This document shows, piece by piece, positions 55,813 to 63,522 of a DNA stretch of 64,000 bases. The notes beneath the pieces were generated by a model, which ran no database searches, had not been told where the DNA came from, and saw only the letters and a program-made list of their open reading frames with translations. How positions within the stretch are numbered: position 1 is the first letter of the stretch; every line of letters begins with the position of its first letter. The translations under genes and the position numbers were made by a program. Source of the stretch: Mucilaginibacter inviolabilis (lineage in GTDB: Bacteria > Bacteroidota > Bacteroidia > Sphingobacteriales > Sphingobacteriaceae); assembly GCF_011089895.1 (NCBI RefSeq), contig NZ_JAANAT010000001.1:1798001-1862000 (forward strand), written 5' to 3'.

Positions 55813-55820
55813 TAACTTTG
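55813..55820 (+). promoter_or_regulatory. Bacteroidetes -7 element (TAACTTTG) of the DUF763 gene
   Basis: TAACTTTG matches TAnnTTTG, and the ATG follows after only 5 nt (55826). Transcription starting at the usual distance would yield a leaderless message. This also argues against any start upstream within the repeat. Confidence 0.65.
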
Positions 55821-55825
55821 TTAGC

Positions 55826-57028
55826 ATGAAGCGATCCGGGAGTGCCGATATGCCTTTACATTATGGCTATGTGCCGCAATGGCTTGCCGAGCGTATGGCT
55901 AAGTTGGGTTTGGCCGTGGTAGAGAATATTGTGATAGATTACGGCAAGGATGAGGTTTTGCGTCGCCTGAGTGATCCTTTCTGGTTTCAGAGTTTAGGCG
56001 CGGTGATGGGGATGGACTGGCATTCGTCGGGCATTACCACATCGGTGATGGGTGCGCTCAAAAGGGCTATTAATCCACACAGCCGCGAACTAGGCATCTA
56101 TATTTGCGGCGGCAAGGGCAAATACTCTAAACAAACCCCGGCCGAGCTGATGAAGATTAGCGAAAGCACCGGTTTGGATGGTAATTACCTGGTGAAATGC
56201 AGCAAACTGAGCGCCAAGGTTGATAATACTGCCATACAGGATGGCTTTCAGCTATATCTGCACAATTTTATCCTGAGCGATACCGGTAAATGGGCCGTAG
56301 TGCAACAAGGCATGAGCGATGCCAGCGGCACAGCACGCAGGTATCACTGGCATTCGGAACAATTAACCTCTTTTGTGAATGATCCGCATACCTTTATTTA
56401 CGGGCAAAATCATGGACTTATCCTCAACCTGACCGACCAGCAGGCTGATAGTTCCCGAAATGGTGTAATGCAGATAGCAGGCGAAAACCCAGAGCAAATG
56501 CTGCGGGAGATCAACAAACTGGTCATGCCCGGCCATCATTACGTTACGGCTAAAGACGTTGACTTGAAACGGTTAGGCGCCGTGCTGTGGCTGGCCCATG
56601 AAAAACAACCAGCCGATTTTGAAGAATTATTGTTATTGCAAGGATTAGGTCCACGAACCTTACAATCATTGGCCCTGGTGAGCGAGGTGATCCATGGTAC
56701 ACCTTCGCGGTTTAAAGACCCGGCCCGGTTCTCTTTCGCGCATGGCGGTAAGGATGGTCACCCCTTCCCGGTGCCTACCAAAGTTTACGACGAAACTATC
56801 GGCACGCTGCAAAACGCCATCTATAAAGCCAAATTAGGACAATCGGAAAAGAATGAAGCCATCAAGCGCTTATCGAAAATAGCCGAGAATGCTGAAAAGG
56901 ATTTTACGCCCAATGCCAATTTTGAGCAAGTGATAGCCCGTGAACGTGAAGATTCCTGGAAGTATGGCGGCCGTACGGTAATGGGGCCGGCCAAACCACC
57001 GGTGCAACAACAGCTGAGGTTATTTTAA
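55826..57028 (+). CDS. DUF763 domain protein with helix-hairpin-helix
   Basis: 400 residues from ATG 55826 (MKRSGSADMPLHYGYVPQWL). The frame is open 48 codons further upstream, but that part only translates a dispersed repeat (HCEEERRSNL). The family is defined mostly from archaea and thermophiles and has no settled function. A helix-hairpin-helix-like segment (LLLQGLGPRTLQSLALVSEV, about residues 275-295) suggests nucleic acid binding. Other conserved-looking blocks are MGMDWHSSGITTSVMGALKR, GIYICGGKGKYSKQTP and RRYHWHSEQLTSFVNDPHTF. The last 9 bp overlap the convergent lipoprotein gene. Confidence 0.85.
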   Translation: MKRSGSADMPLHYGYVPQWLAERMAKLGLAVVENIVIDYGKDEVLRRLSDPFWFQSLGAVMGMDWHSSGITTSVMGALKRAINPHSRELGIYICGGKGKYSKQTPAELMKISESTGLDGNYLVKCSKLSAKVDNTAIQDGFQLYLHNFILSDTGKWAVVQQGMSDASGTARRYHWHSEQLTSFVNDPHTFIYGQNHGLILNLTDQQADSSRNGVMQIAGENPEQMLREINKLVMPGHHYVTAKDVDLKRLGAVLWLAHEKQPADFEELLLLQGLGPRTLQSLALVSEVIHGTPSRFKDPARFSFAHGGKDGHPFPVPTKVYDETIGTLQNAIYKAKLGQSEKNEAIKRLSKIAENAEKDFTPNANFEQVIAREREDSWKYGGRTVMGPAKPPVQQQLRLF

Positions 57029-57553
57029 TGCAGCGCTCAAAGTCTTTTCCGACTCTAACCTTGCCCGTAAATCGGGTAATTTGATTTTAGCAAAATCTAC
57101 CACATTGACATTACCGTTATGCGTGGCCGCCTCAAATAAACTGATTAGCTGTTGCTGTCCGTTAATAATTTCCTGCAAACAGGCCTTATCAAACAGAGTA
57201 CCATGCATTTTTGTTAACCGGCTTATCATTTGCTGATGTTTGTCGCTTATCGAATCTTCGGAAGTTACAAAGTTATCGGTCTTCATTTTTTTCAGTTCGG
57301 CAACCAGCCTGGTATTATCCCCGTTGATCTTTTGGGCAAACTGGATAACCTCCTGATTTTTGGAGTTTGACAGTGGTAAACCCGAAATTTTGATCATGGT
57401 AAGCCCTGTTTCTGTTCCGCTATTCAAAAAAGCCAGGCCTTTATCATCTACCAATGGTTTGTTATTATAATTATTGGGGTGCTGATTACCTGTACAGCCC
57501 TGCACCAAAACCAAGGCTATCCATCCTATTAATATTCCTGCTATCTGCTTCAT
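57020..57553 (-). CDS. DUF4142-like lipoprotein
   Basis: 177 residues with lipobox VQGC. The mature part is a helical bundle (FLNSGTETGLTMIKISGLPL, SNSKNQEVIQFAQKINGDNT) similar to the ferritin-like DUF4142 family of periplasmic proteins, though the usual MIxDH motif is replaced by a divergent stretch, so the call is tentative. No metal-ligand set is evident. It is convergent with DUF763 and overlaps its end by 9 bp. Confidence 0.65.
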   Translation of the reverse strand: MKQIAGILIGWIALVLVQGCTGNQHPNNYNNKPLVDDKGLAFLNSGTETGLTMIKISGLPLSNSKNQEVIQFAQKINGDNTRLVAELKKMKTDNFVTSEDSISDKHQQMISRLTKMHGTLFDKACLQEIINGQQQLISLFEAATHNGNVNVVDFAKIKLPDLRARLESEKTLSAALK

Positions 57554-57678
57554 TTACACGTGACTTGTGGTTTACATAAACTTTAACAAAAATTATTCCT
57601 TCTGGTTTAGCAAAGCACCTATAATCAGGCTATCCATCTCAATTGTTACTTATTCAGTTTTTTTATTTTTTTTATTGT

Positions 57679-57720
57679 GTAACCAAAAGGTTTCATTTAT
57701 ATTTGTAACCTAACGGTTTC
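57679..57720 (+). promoter_or_regulatory. Promoter of the ArsR/AHSA1 operon with two operator-like repeats
   Basis: GTAACCAAAAGGTTTC (57679-57694) and GTAACCTAACGGTTTC (57705-57720) are near-identical imperfect palindromes, 26 bp apart start to start. They flank and touch the -7 element TATATTTG (57698-57705). Binding of an ArsR dimer to either would block the polymerase, so autorepression is the natural reading. Confidence 0.75.
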
Positions 57721-57733
57721 AAAACTATTAACT

Positions 57734-58048
57734 ATGCTTCAGAGAGACGTTTTTAAGGCCATTGCCGATCCTACCCGACGCGAGATCATCAATTTGATTG
57801 CCCACAACAACATGAATTTAAATGCCCTGGCCGATAATTTTAACATTAGTCGACCAGCGGTATCAAAACATATTAAAATATTAACCGAATGCGGTTTACT
57901 GGTGATTAAGCAGCAGGGCCGGGAACGGTTTTGTCAGGCGGATCTGCGCCAGCTACAGGAAGTGACCGACTGGGCCGAGCAATACCGCCAATTCTGGATG
58001 AAAAAGCTGGATGCCCTGGGCGATTTCCTGGATAAAGAAGGAAGCTAA
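57734..58048 (+). CDS. ArsR-family transcriptional repressor
   Basis: 104 residues, a minimal winged helix: RDVFKAIADPTRREIINLIA, then LADNFNISRPAVSKHIKILT as helix-turn-helix and GLLVIKQQGRERFCQADLRQ as the wing. It has no cysteine metal site, so it is of the non-metal subgroup often paired with AHSA1/START-like proteins. It is followed by such a gene 45 bp downstream, and its promoter contains two operator-like palindromes. Confidence 0.93.
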   Translation: MLQRDVFKAIADPTRREIINLIAHNNMNLNALADNFNISRPAVSKHIKILTECGLLVIKQQGRERFCQADLRQLQEVTDWAEQYRQFWMKKLDALGDFLDKEGS

Positions 58049-58093
58049 AGCCGAAAGCTAATACATTGATTATAAACCTAAAAATGAGAATTT

Positions 58094-58519
58094 ATGAGCG
58101 CACAACCATTTGTGATCGACCGAGTTTACAATGCCCCGCCTGAAAGAGTTTGGCAGGCTATTACTGACAACAGCAAAATGAAGGAATGGTATTTTGATAT
58201 ACCTGATTTTAAACCGGTAGTTGGCTTTGAATTTAGTTTCACCGCCGGAAGCAAAGAAAAAGAATATGTGCACCTGTGCCGGGTAACTGAAGTTATAGAA
58301 GGCAAAAAACTATCGCACACCTGGCGATACGAGGGGTATGAGGGTGATTCAGAAGTTACCTGGGAATTGTTTCCTGAAGGTGATAAAACCAGGGTTGTAT
58401 TAACCCATTCGGGTCTGGAAACTTTCCCTCACTTAAAAGATTTCGGCAGAGAAAGCTTTGCACAGGGATGGACAGATATTGTTGGCCGTATGCTGAAGGA
58501 CTATGTAGAGAAGGCATAA
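58094..58519 (+). CDS. SRPBCC/AHSA1-type START-like protein
   Basis: 141 residues of the AHSA1 branch of the SRPBCC fold: FVIDRVYNAPPERVWQAITD at the N-terminus, MKEWYFDIPDFKPVVGFEFS, YEGDSEVTWELFPEGDKTRV and the C-terminal helix WTDIVGRMLKDYVEKA. Such proteins bind hydrophobic ligands in a deep cavity. The gene is co-transcribed with the ArsR repressor, a common pairing in which the ligand or stress is unknown. Confidence 0.9.
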   Translation: MSAQPFVIDRVYNAPPERVWQAITDNSKMKEWYFDIPDFKPVVGFEFSFTAGSKEKEYVHLCRVTEVIEGKKLSHTWRYEGYEGDSEVTWELFPEGDKTRVVLTHSGLETFPHLKDFGRESFAQGWTDIVGRMLKDYVEKA

Positions 58520-58520
58520 C

Positions 58521-58583
58521 AACAGACGCATGTGATGCGTCTCTACGTTTTATTTTTTGTAGAGACACATCACATGTGTCTCT
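58521..58583. repeat. Repeat family B, two inverted copies
   Basis: AGACGCATGTGATGCGTCT (58524-58542) forms one hairpin. GTAGAGACACATCACATGTG and the bases after it (58559-58583) form a second and are an inverted copy of the first. The unit also occurs at 55654. The pair separates the ArsR/AHSA1 unit from the Crp-like gene and can terminate transcription. Confidence 0.75.
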
Positions 58584-58627
58584 TACCAGAAGATGCCGCA
58601 ATTCTTATTATCTTCGGATGAACAATT

Positions 58628-59200
58628 ATGCTGAACAACCTTACCAACCATATCAAAAAATTCGTAGAGCTTCATGATGCTGATGTGGAGTTGATCAATT
58701 CGGTGGTAACTATAAAGCAGTTTAAGAAGAAAACCTTTCTGCTGGAGCCTGATCATGTTTGCCGCGAGTTATATTTTGTAAGCAAAGGATGTTTGCGTCT
58801 GTATTTCATCAACAAAAAACTCAATGAACAAATAACCCAGTTTGCTATCGAAAACTGGTGGATGAGCGATCTGGGGAGTTTTGAAAATACGCAACCATCG
58901 AGCTACTATATTCAGGCAGTTGAAAATTCCGAAATCGTCAGCATCAGCAAACCCAAACTGGAAGAGCTTTTTGAAAAAGCCCCCAGTCTGGAGCGTTATT
59001 TCCGGATAGTGCAGCAGCGTGCCTTTATTGCTTCACAAAAGCGCATTGAATACATTTACAGCATGAGCGATGAAGAACGTTATCGCCATTTCAACAGTCT
59101 TTTCCCCGATTTTATACAGCGTATACCACAATATATGCTGGCCTCCTACTTGGGCTTTACGCCGCAGTTTATGAGTAAAATACGGGCCAAAAAAGTTTAA
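58628..59200 (+). CDS. Crp/Fnr-family transcriptional regulator
   Basis: 190 residues: a cyclic-nucleotide-binding-type barrel (about 15-125; KKTFLLEPDHVCRELYFVSK, GCLRLYFINKKL, SSYYIQAVENSEIVSISKPK) and a C-terminal helical part with a short helix-turn-helix (MLASYLGFTPQFMSKIRAKK). This is the small Bacteroidetes form. The cAMP-contact Arg/Ser pattern is not obvious, so the ligand is unclear. It precedes an AhpD-like gene by 83 bp, a frequent pairing. Confidence 0.87.
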   Translation: MLNNLTNHIKKFVELHDADVELINSVVTIKQFKKKTFLLEPDHVCRELYFVSKGCLRLYFINKKLNEQITQFAIENWWMSDLGSFENTQPSSYYIQAVENSEIVSISKPKLEELFEKAPSLERYFRIVQQRAFIASQKRIEYIYSMSDEERYRHFNSLFPDFIQRIPQYMLASYLGFTPQFMSKIRAKKV

Positions 59201-59283
59201 TCAACACTGTTTTTCTTAATCTTGATTCATTTTTTGAGGTATGTTTTGTCCTGATCTTTGGGTATCACAAAAAACAAAAGAAA

Positions 59284-59721
59284 ATGAAAACAAGAATCTT
59301 AATCAAAAAAGCAGATCCTGAAGCATATAAAGCACTAGGCGTTTTAAGCAGTTATGTTGCCAACAGCAGCTTAACCAAAACTCATCAGGAACTCATCAAA
59401 ATACGTGCATCACAATTAAACGGCTGTGCTTATTGTATAGACGCGCACACCAAAGATGCCCGCAAAAACGGCGAGACCGAACAACGTATCTACGCCCTGA
59501 ACGCCTGGCGCGAAACGCCTTTCTTTACCGAAGAAGAGCGTGCTATATTGGCCCTGACCGAAGAGGTGACCCTGATACAAAATCACGTATCCGACAAAAC
59601 CTACGAAGAAGCCGAACGCCTCCTGGGCGAAAAATACCTGGCCCAGGTAATCATGGCCATCATCAACATCAGCGCCTGGAACAGGATCGGTATCGCTACA
59701 GGGATGCAGCCTGCTTTGTAA
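59284..59721 (+). CDS. Carboxymuconolactone decarboxylase/AhpD-like peroxidase
   Basis: 145 residues. The AhpD-type redox centre NGCAYCIDAHTKDAR (about 45-60) has Cys-X2-Cys with His three residues on, and EERAILALTEEVTLI supplies the conserved Glu-rich helix. The size is right for a single-domain alkylhydroperoxidase-like protein. It is more distant from the pair at 16014-17136 than those are from each other. It probably belongs to the Crp-like regulator upstream, and a strong terminator follows. Confidence 0.9.
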   Translation: MKTRILIKKADPEAYKALGVLSSYVANSSLTKTHQELIKIRASQLNGCAYCIDAHTKDARKNGETEQRIYALNAWRETPFFTEEERAILALTEEVTLIQNHVSDKTYEEAERLLGEKYLAQVIMAIINISAWNRIGIATGMQPAL

Positions 59722-59752
59722 AAATCACAATTCTTCTTAAAAGCCATTTCAA

Positions 59753-59794
59753 GGCGTGAATTTTTTTAGGACATGCCCTCAAAAAATTCACGCC
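59753..59794 (+). terminator. Terminator after the AhpD-like gene
   Basis: A 14-bp perfect stem GGCGTGAATTTTTT / AAAAAATTCACGCC with extra AGG/CCT pairing towards the loop, followed by CTGTTTATTT. It ends the Crp/AhpD unit. Confidence 0.8.
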
Positions 59795-59832
59795 CTGTTT
59801 ATTTACGGCATAATAATATCTGTTATATTAGC

Positions 59833-59854
59833 AAACCGTTATTTGAAACGGTTT
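59833..59854 (+). promoter_or_regulatory. Palindrome AAACCGTT-N6-AACGGTTT upstream of the TraB gene
   Basis: An exact 8+8 inverted repeat (AAACCGTT / AACGGTTT) 13 bp before the start codon of the TraB/GumN gene. It could be an operator or a 5' hairpin covering the start. No TAnnTTTG element is clear, since TTATTTGA lies inside it. Confidence 0.5.
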
Positions 59855-59867
59855 TTGATTATTTATT

Positions 59868-62800
59868 ATGACCCAACCTTATCTTGCCAAGCTCTTGCAG
59901 ACATTATGCAACGGTCGCTCTATTTTGGCCATCCTGAAACGATGCGCCCTGTTCATGCTCTTCTTTTTTATTTCTGTGTTAACTGTTACGGCCCAGCAAA
60001 AAGGCAGCTACACTTTGCTTTGGCGTATCAGTGGCAAAGGTTTAGCCAAACCTTCATACCTGTTTGGCACCATGCATGTAAAAGATAAACGCGCTTTTGG
60101 TTTTAGCGATTCGGTAATGCTGGCTATTCAAAATACGCAGGCTTTTGCGCTTGAAGTACATCCGGATACGCTGATCGGTAAAATGTTTGAAACCATTCGC
60201 GAAAAAGATAGTACCCGCAGTATCCGCAAACTGCTGAGTAAAAATAATTATGACAGGCTGGCCAAACGCTTCCGGGAAAAGAACGGATACCCAATGGGCA
60301 ACATCGATCCTGTTCAGCTGGAATCTATGATGAAACCTGAAAAGAAAAAGGCGGATGATAAAAAGACCGTTGTTGATGCTTACTTATATGGCGTGGCGCG
60401 CGGTTTGGGTAAAAACATCTACGGACTTGAGAATACCTCGCAACAGTATGACGAAATTTTTGGATCAAAAGCCGACCTGAAATCAAAATTAGAAGATCTG
60501 CTTGATGATAATGAAGAAGCAGACCTTGAAAATACCGAACAGATGACCAAGATATACAGCACCGGTAACCTAGAAAGTATTTTGGCATTTATGGATGAAC
60601 ACAACATGGGTACTGATGAAATTATTGCCCGCAACAAAGTTATGGCAAACGGCATGATTCAGCATATGAAAGATCAATCACTGTTTACGGCTGTTGGTGT
60701 TGCCCACCTGCCTGGCGAAAATGGCATCATTTCACTACTCAGAAAAGCAGGTTATACCTTAACACCTGTAAGTGCTGGTTTTACAGGTATTGCCAACAAC
60801 TATAACACCGATTACTCCAAACTCCAATGGCAAACTTATACCGAAGAAAACAACGGATATTCTATAGCCTTTCCCTTTAAACCCATCAAAACCAATGTGT
60901 TTTTGGGTGTAAGCACCACCGTGTATGCCGATATTGCCAATGATGCTTTCTTTGGTGCATTTGCTATAAAAAAAGGCTCAGATCAAAAACCGGCAAATCA
61001 AATAGAAGTGATGCAGGACATGATTAACCGGTTTAAGGCCGATAAGAAGAATAATATACTAAGTCAAAAACCAGTAGTGATAGCCGGCTTAAAAGGTATC
61101 GATATCGTTATGAGATCGGGTAATAATGTTTTAAAATATCGCTTGTTATATACTAACAACTACCTGTATTGCCTGTATGGCGGCAATAATGAAGCAACGC
61201 TCAATTCAGCCTATGCCGATCGTTTTTTCAATTCATTTAAAAGTTTCAAACCAACTTCAAAAATCAATCCGGACTGGATTACTATAAAAAATGATACTGC
61301 AGCATTTTCACTGCATGTACCCGGTCAGCTCAAATTGCTCGAAAAAGAAACACCCGATCCCAGCGATATTCACGGGGAGTCTTTCAAAATGAAGATCTAT
61401 TATATAACGGATACTGTTAATTTAGAAAACTATATTATACGTTATAATGATTATCCGGCGCAAAAGTATCTGGCTTATAAGAGTAAGGTTTTTGATGCCC
61501 TGGTAAACGAAATAAAATCAAAAGGGACACAGGTTGGCAAAATCAAACAAATATTTAAGGATGGGTATGAGGGCCGGGAGTTTGGTTTTATGCTTGCCGA
61601 AAAATACAACTGCAAGGCACAGATATTTGTGCGCGGAAACCGGATCTACCTTTTAATGAAGCAAAACCTTCAGGAAGGATCCAAAGAGCAGCCCATGGAC
61701 GGCTTTTTTGAGTCGTTTAAGTTTCTGCCTTATATTAAACAAACGCTGAAGCCATTTAAAATTGACGACAGCGCTTTTTCGGCAGCGGGTTTTTCCATAT
61801 TAAAAACTGCCTCTGATACCACGCATGACTATACTTCATTTTTGACATCCGTTTCAGACACGTATTCAACTAACCCGGCATCGGGCGGCTTGTATATTTT
61901 GGAGCATGCTACTATCAATAAATACTACCGTATAAAAAATGTCGACTCTTTATATAATTACCTTATTCCTAAGTTTGTTCATTATCCCGACTCTCTCATC
62001 AAAACAGATACGATCCTGGTAAACGGTTTGAAGGGCCGCGAGTTTATATCAGAAAAAAGGGAAACCAAGGAAAAAAGACGGTATCGCTTATTTATTGACA
62101 ATGGCCACTTGCTTTATTTTTTTGGGTTTATGGCCAATGATGAGTTGTTTGACGAAAACAACAACGCTTTTTATAATTCCCTGATCAAAACAGGTACTAA
62201 CCCTTCAATTGATCTGAATGCTTCAAAGGCCGAATTGATCACCAACGGTCTCTTAGCTACCGATACAAGCATTTATAAAGCAGCGCACGGAGCCCTCTCC
62301 TATTATAAATTCGAAAAGGAAGAACTTCCTTTTATTTACAAGGCACTTGATAAGAAATATGCTGATGATACCAGTAGTACAGGTACCCGCGCAAAATTGG
62401 TTGAAGTCCTGGAAAAAGTAAATGACACCCAAACTATCAGCAAACTAACCTCACTTTTTAAAAACCCGGATACAGGCGATGAAATAAAGCTAAACATATT
62501 AGCTGCCATCCCCAGGATAAATAAAAAGGAGGGTTATGATATCTATCTTGATCTTTTAACCAATTCGCCTGTTTTAAAAAGCGAAAATATTTACCCGGCT
62601 TTTGGACCTCTAAATGATTCGATTGAGTATGCTGCTGCTAACTTTAAACGCCTGATACCGTTGTTGAAATATCCGGATTATCGTAAAGAACTGCTGTCCA
62701 TTACGCAGCAGATGCAGTATACAGAAGTTAAAGAGAAATACCTTCCTCTTTTAAAAACCCATTTTAATGATCTGACACAATATGCTCAAACCGATTTGGA

Positions 62801-63437
62801 TGCATACCTTTCTAAAACAGATACGGCTAACAACAAATGGTTTTCATCTGGTTATTATTATCTCCGGCTGATGCAATCAGTGAAAAACCAACCTGTAACA
62901 GAATCATTTACAGCAAAATTTATCCGCGGTGATAAAACCGGGAATCAATTATATACTGCCGTCACTACCCGCCTAATGAATCATTTGGTTACAGATCAGA
63001 AACTGATAAATCAACTTATGGATAGTATAGAGAACCGTTATAATTTGATGGAAACCCTGAATAATGAAAAACAGTTATCACGCGTTCCGCTTAAATATAA
63101 AAGCCAGGCTGAGTTTGCTAAAATCAACCTTTACCAATCACTGGTTAATACAGACGATGATGATATGCCACAAAATATAACCTCATTAGGTACTCTATCA
63201 GATAAAAGCGGTATTTACTATGTATTTAAGTACAACCGGACATATAGCGAAGAAAACACATCATACATAGGTATATGCGGTCCTTATTCTCCCGCTTCAA
63301 CCAAATTGGATTTCAGCAGCTATCATGCCTATTTTGACGGATCAGTTAAGAAAGCCAACTGGCAGCAGCAGGCCAAAGGCATGATACCCAAACTTAAACA
63401 ACAAAATAAAGAGGAACTTGCCAACGCGGCTAAATAA
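59868..63437 (+). CDS. Large secreted TraB/GumN-domain protein
   Basis: 1189 residues. A signal/anchor helix (about 25-43, ending VTAQ) precedes a TraB/GumN domain (about 48-300) with KPSYLFGTMHVKDKR, AFALEVHPDT, YGLENTSQQYDEI and the C-terminal GVAHLPGENGIISLLRKAGY, the hallmarks of the proposed metalloprotease-like family. Two or three related alpha/beta repeats follow (about 320-480, 485-640, 650-790), each near a DTAAFSLHVPGQ or EENNGYSIAFPFKP type start. An all-helical HEAT-like C-terminal part spans about 810-1130. The extra 900 residues are far beyond standard TraB (about 300). It stands alone between terminators. Confidence 0.85.
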   Translation: MTQPYLAKLLQTLCNGRSILAILKRCALFMLFFFISVLTVTAQQKGSYTLLWRISGKGLAKPSYLFGTMHVKDKRAFGFSDSVMLAIQNTQAFALEVHPDTLIGKMFETIREKDSTRSIRKLLSKNNYDRLAKRFREKNGYPMGNIDPVQLESMMKPEKKKADDKKTVVDAYLYGVARGLGKNIYGLENTSQQYDEIFGSKADLKSKLEDLLDDNEEADLENTEQMTKIYSTGNLESILAFMDEHNMGTDEIIARNKVMANGMIQHMKDQSLFTAVGVAHLPGENGIISLLRKAGYTLTPVSAGFTGIANNYNTDYSKLQWQTYTEENNGYSIAFPFKPIKTNVFLGVSTTVYADIANDAFFGAFAIKKGSDQKPANQIEVMQDMINRFKADKKNNILSQKPVVIAGLKGIDIVMRSGNNVLKYRLLYTNNYLYCLYGGNNEATLNSAYADRFFNSFKSFKPTSKINPDWITIKNDTAAFSLHVPGQLKLLEKETPDPSDIHGESFKMKIYYITDTVNLENYIIRYNDYPAQKYLAYKSKVFDALVNEIKSKGTQVGKIKQIFKDGYEGREFGFMLAEKYNCKAQIFVRGNRIYLLMKQNLQEGSKEQPMDGFFESFKFLPYIKQTLKPFKIDDSAFSAAGFSILKTASDTTHDYTSFLTSVSDTYSTNPASGGLYILEHATINKYYRIKNVDSLYNYLIPKFVHYPDSLIKTDTILVNGLKGREFISEKRETKEKRRYRLFIDNGHLLYFFGFMANDELFDENNNAFYNSLIKTGTNPSIDLNASKAELITNGLLATDTSIYKAAHGALSYYKFEKEELPFIYKALDKKYADDTSSTGTRAKLVEVLEKVNDTQTISKLTSLFKNPDTGDEIKLNILAAIPRINKKEGYDIYLDLLTNSPVLKSENIYPAFGPLNDSIEYAAANFKRLIPLLKYPDYRKELLSITQQMQYTEVKEKYLPLLKTHFNDLTQYAQTDLDAYLSKTDTANNKWFSSGYYYLRLMQSVKNQPVTESFTAKFIRGDKTGNQLYTAVTTRLMNHLVTDQKLINQLMDSIENRYNLMETLNNEKQLSRVPLKYKSQAEFAKINLYQSLVNTDDDDMPQNITSLGTLSDKSGIYYVFKYNRTYSEENTSYIGICGPYSPASTKLDFSSYHAYFDGSVKKANWQQQAKGMIPKLKQQNKEELANAAK

Positions 63438-63454
63438 AGCTTATCCTATAACAA

Positions 63455-63487
63455 AAAAGCCGGGTCTTTTTCAAGAGCCCGGCTTTT
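63455..63487. terminator. Bidirectional terminator between TraB and gltD genes
   Basis: Stem AAAAGCCGGG / CCCGGCTTTT with further CTT/AAG pairing, between convergent stop codons. Confidence 0.9.
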
Positions 63488-63522
63488 GGATTTGGATTTA
63501 TAATTCAATTAGAACACACTAA

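Noticed and set aside
55682..55825. N-terminal extension of the DUF763 frame
   Set aside because: These 48 codons translate a dispersed palindrome, and a promoter element lies at 55813, downstream of them.
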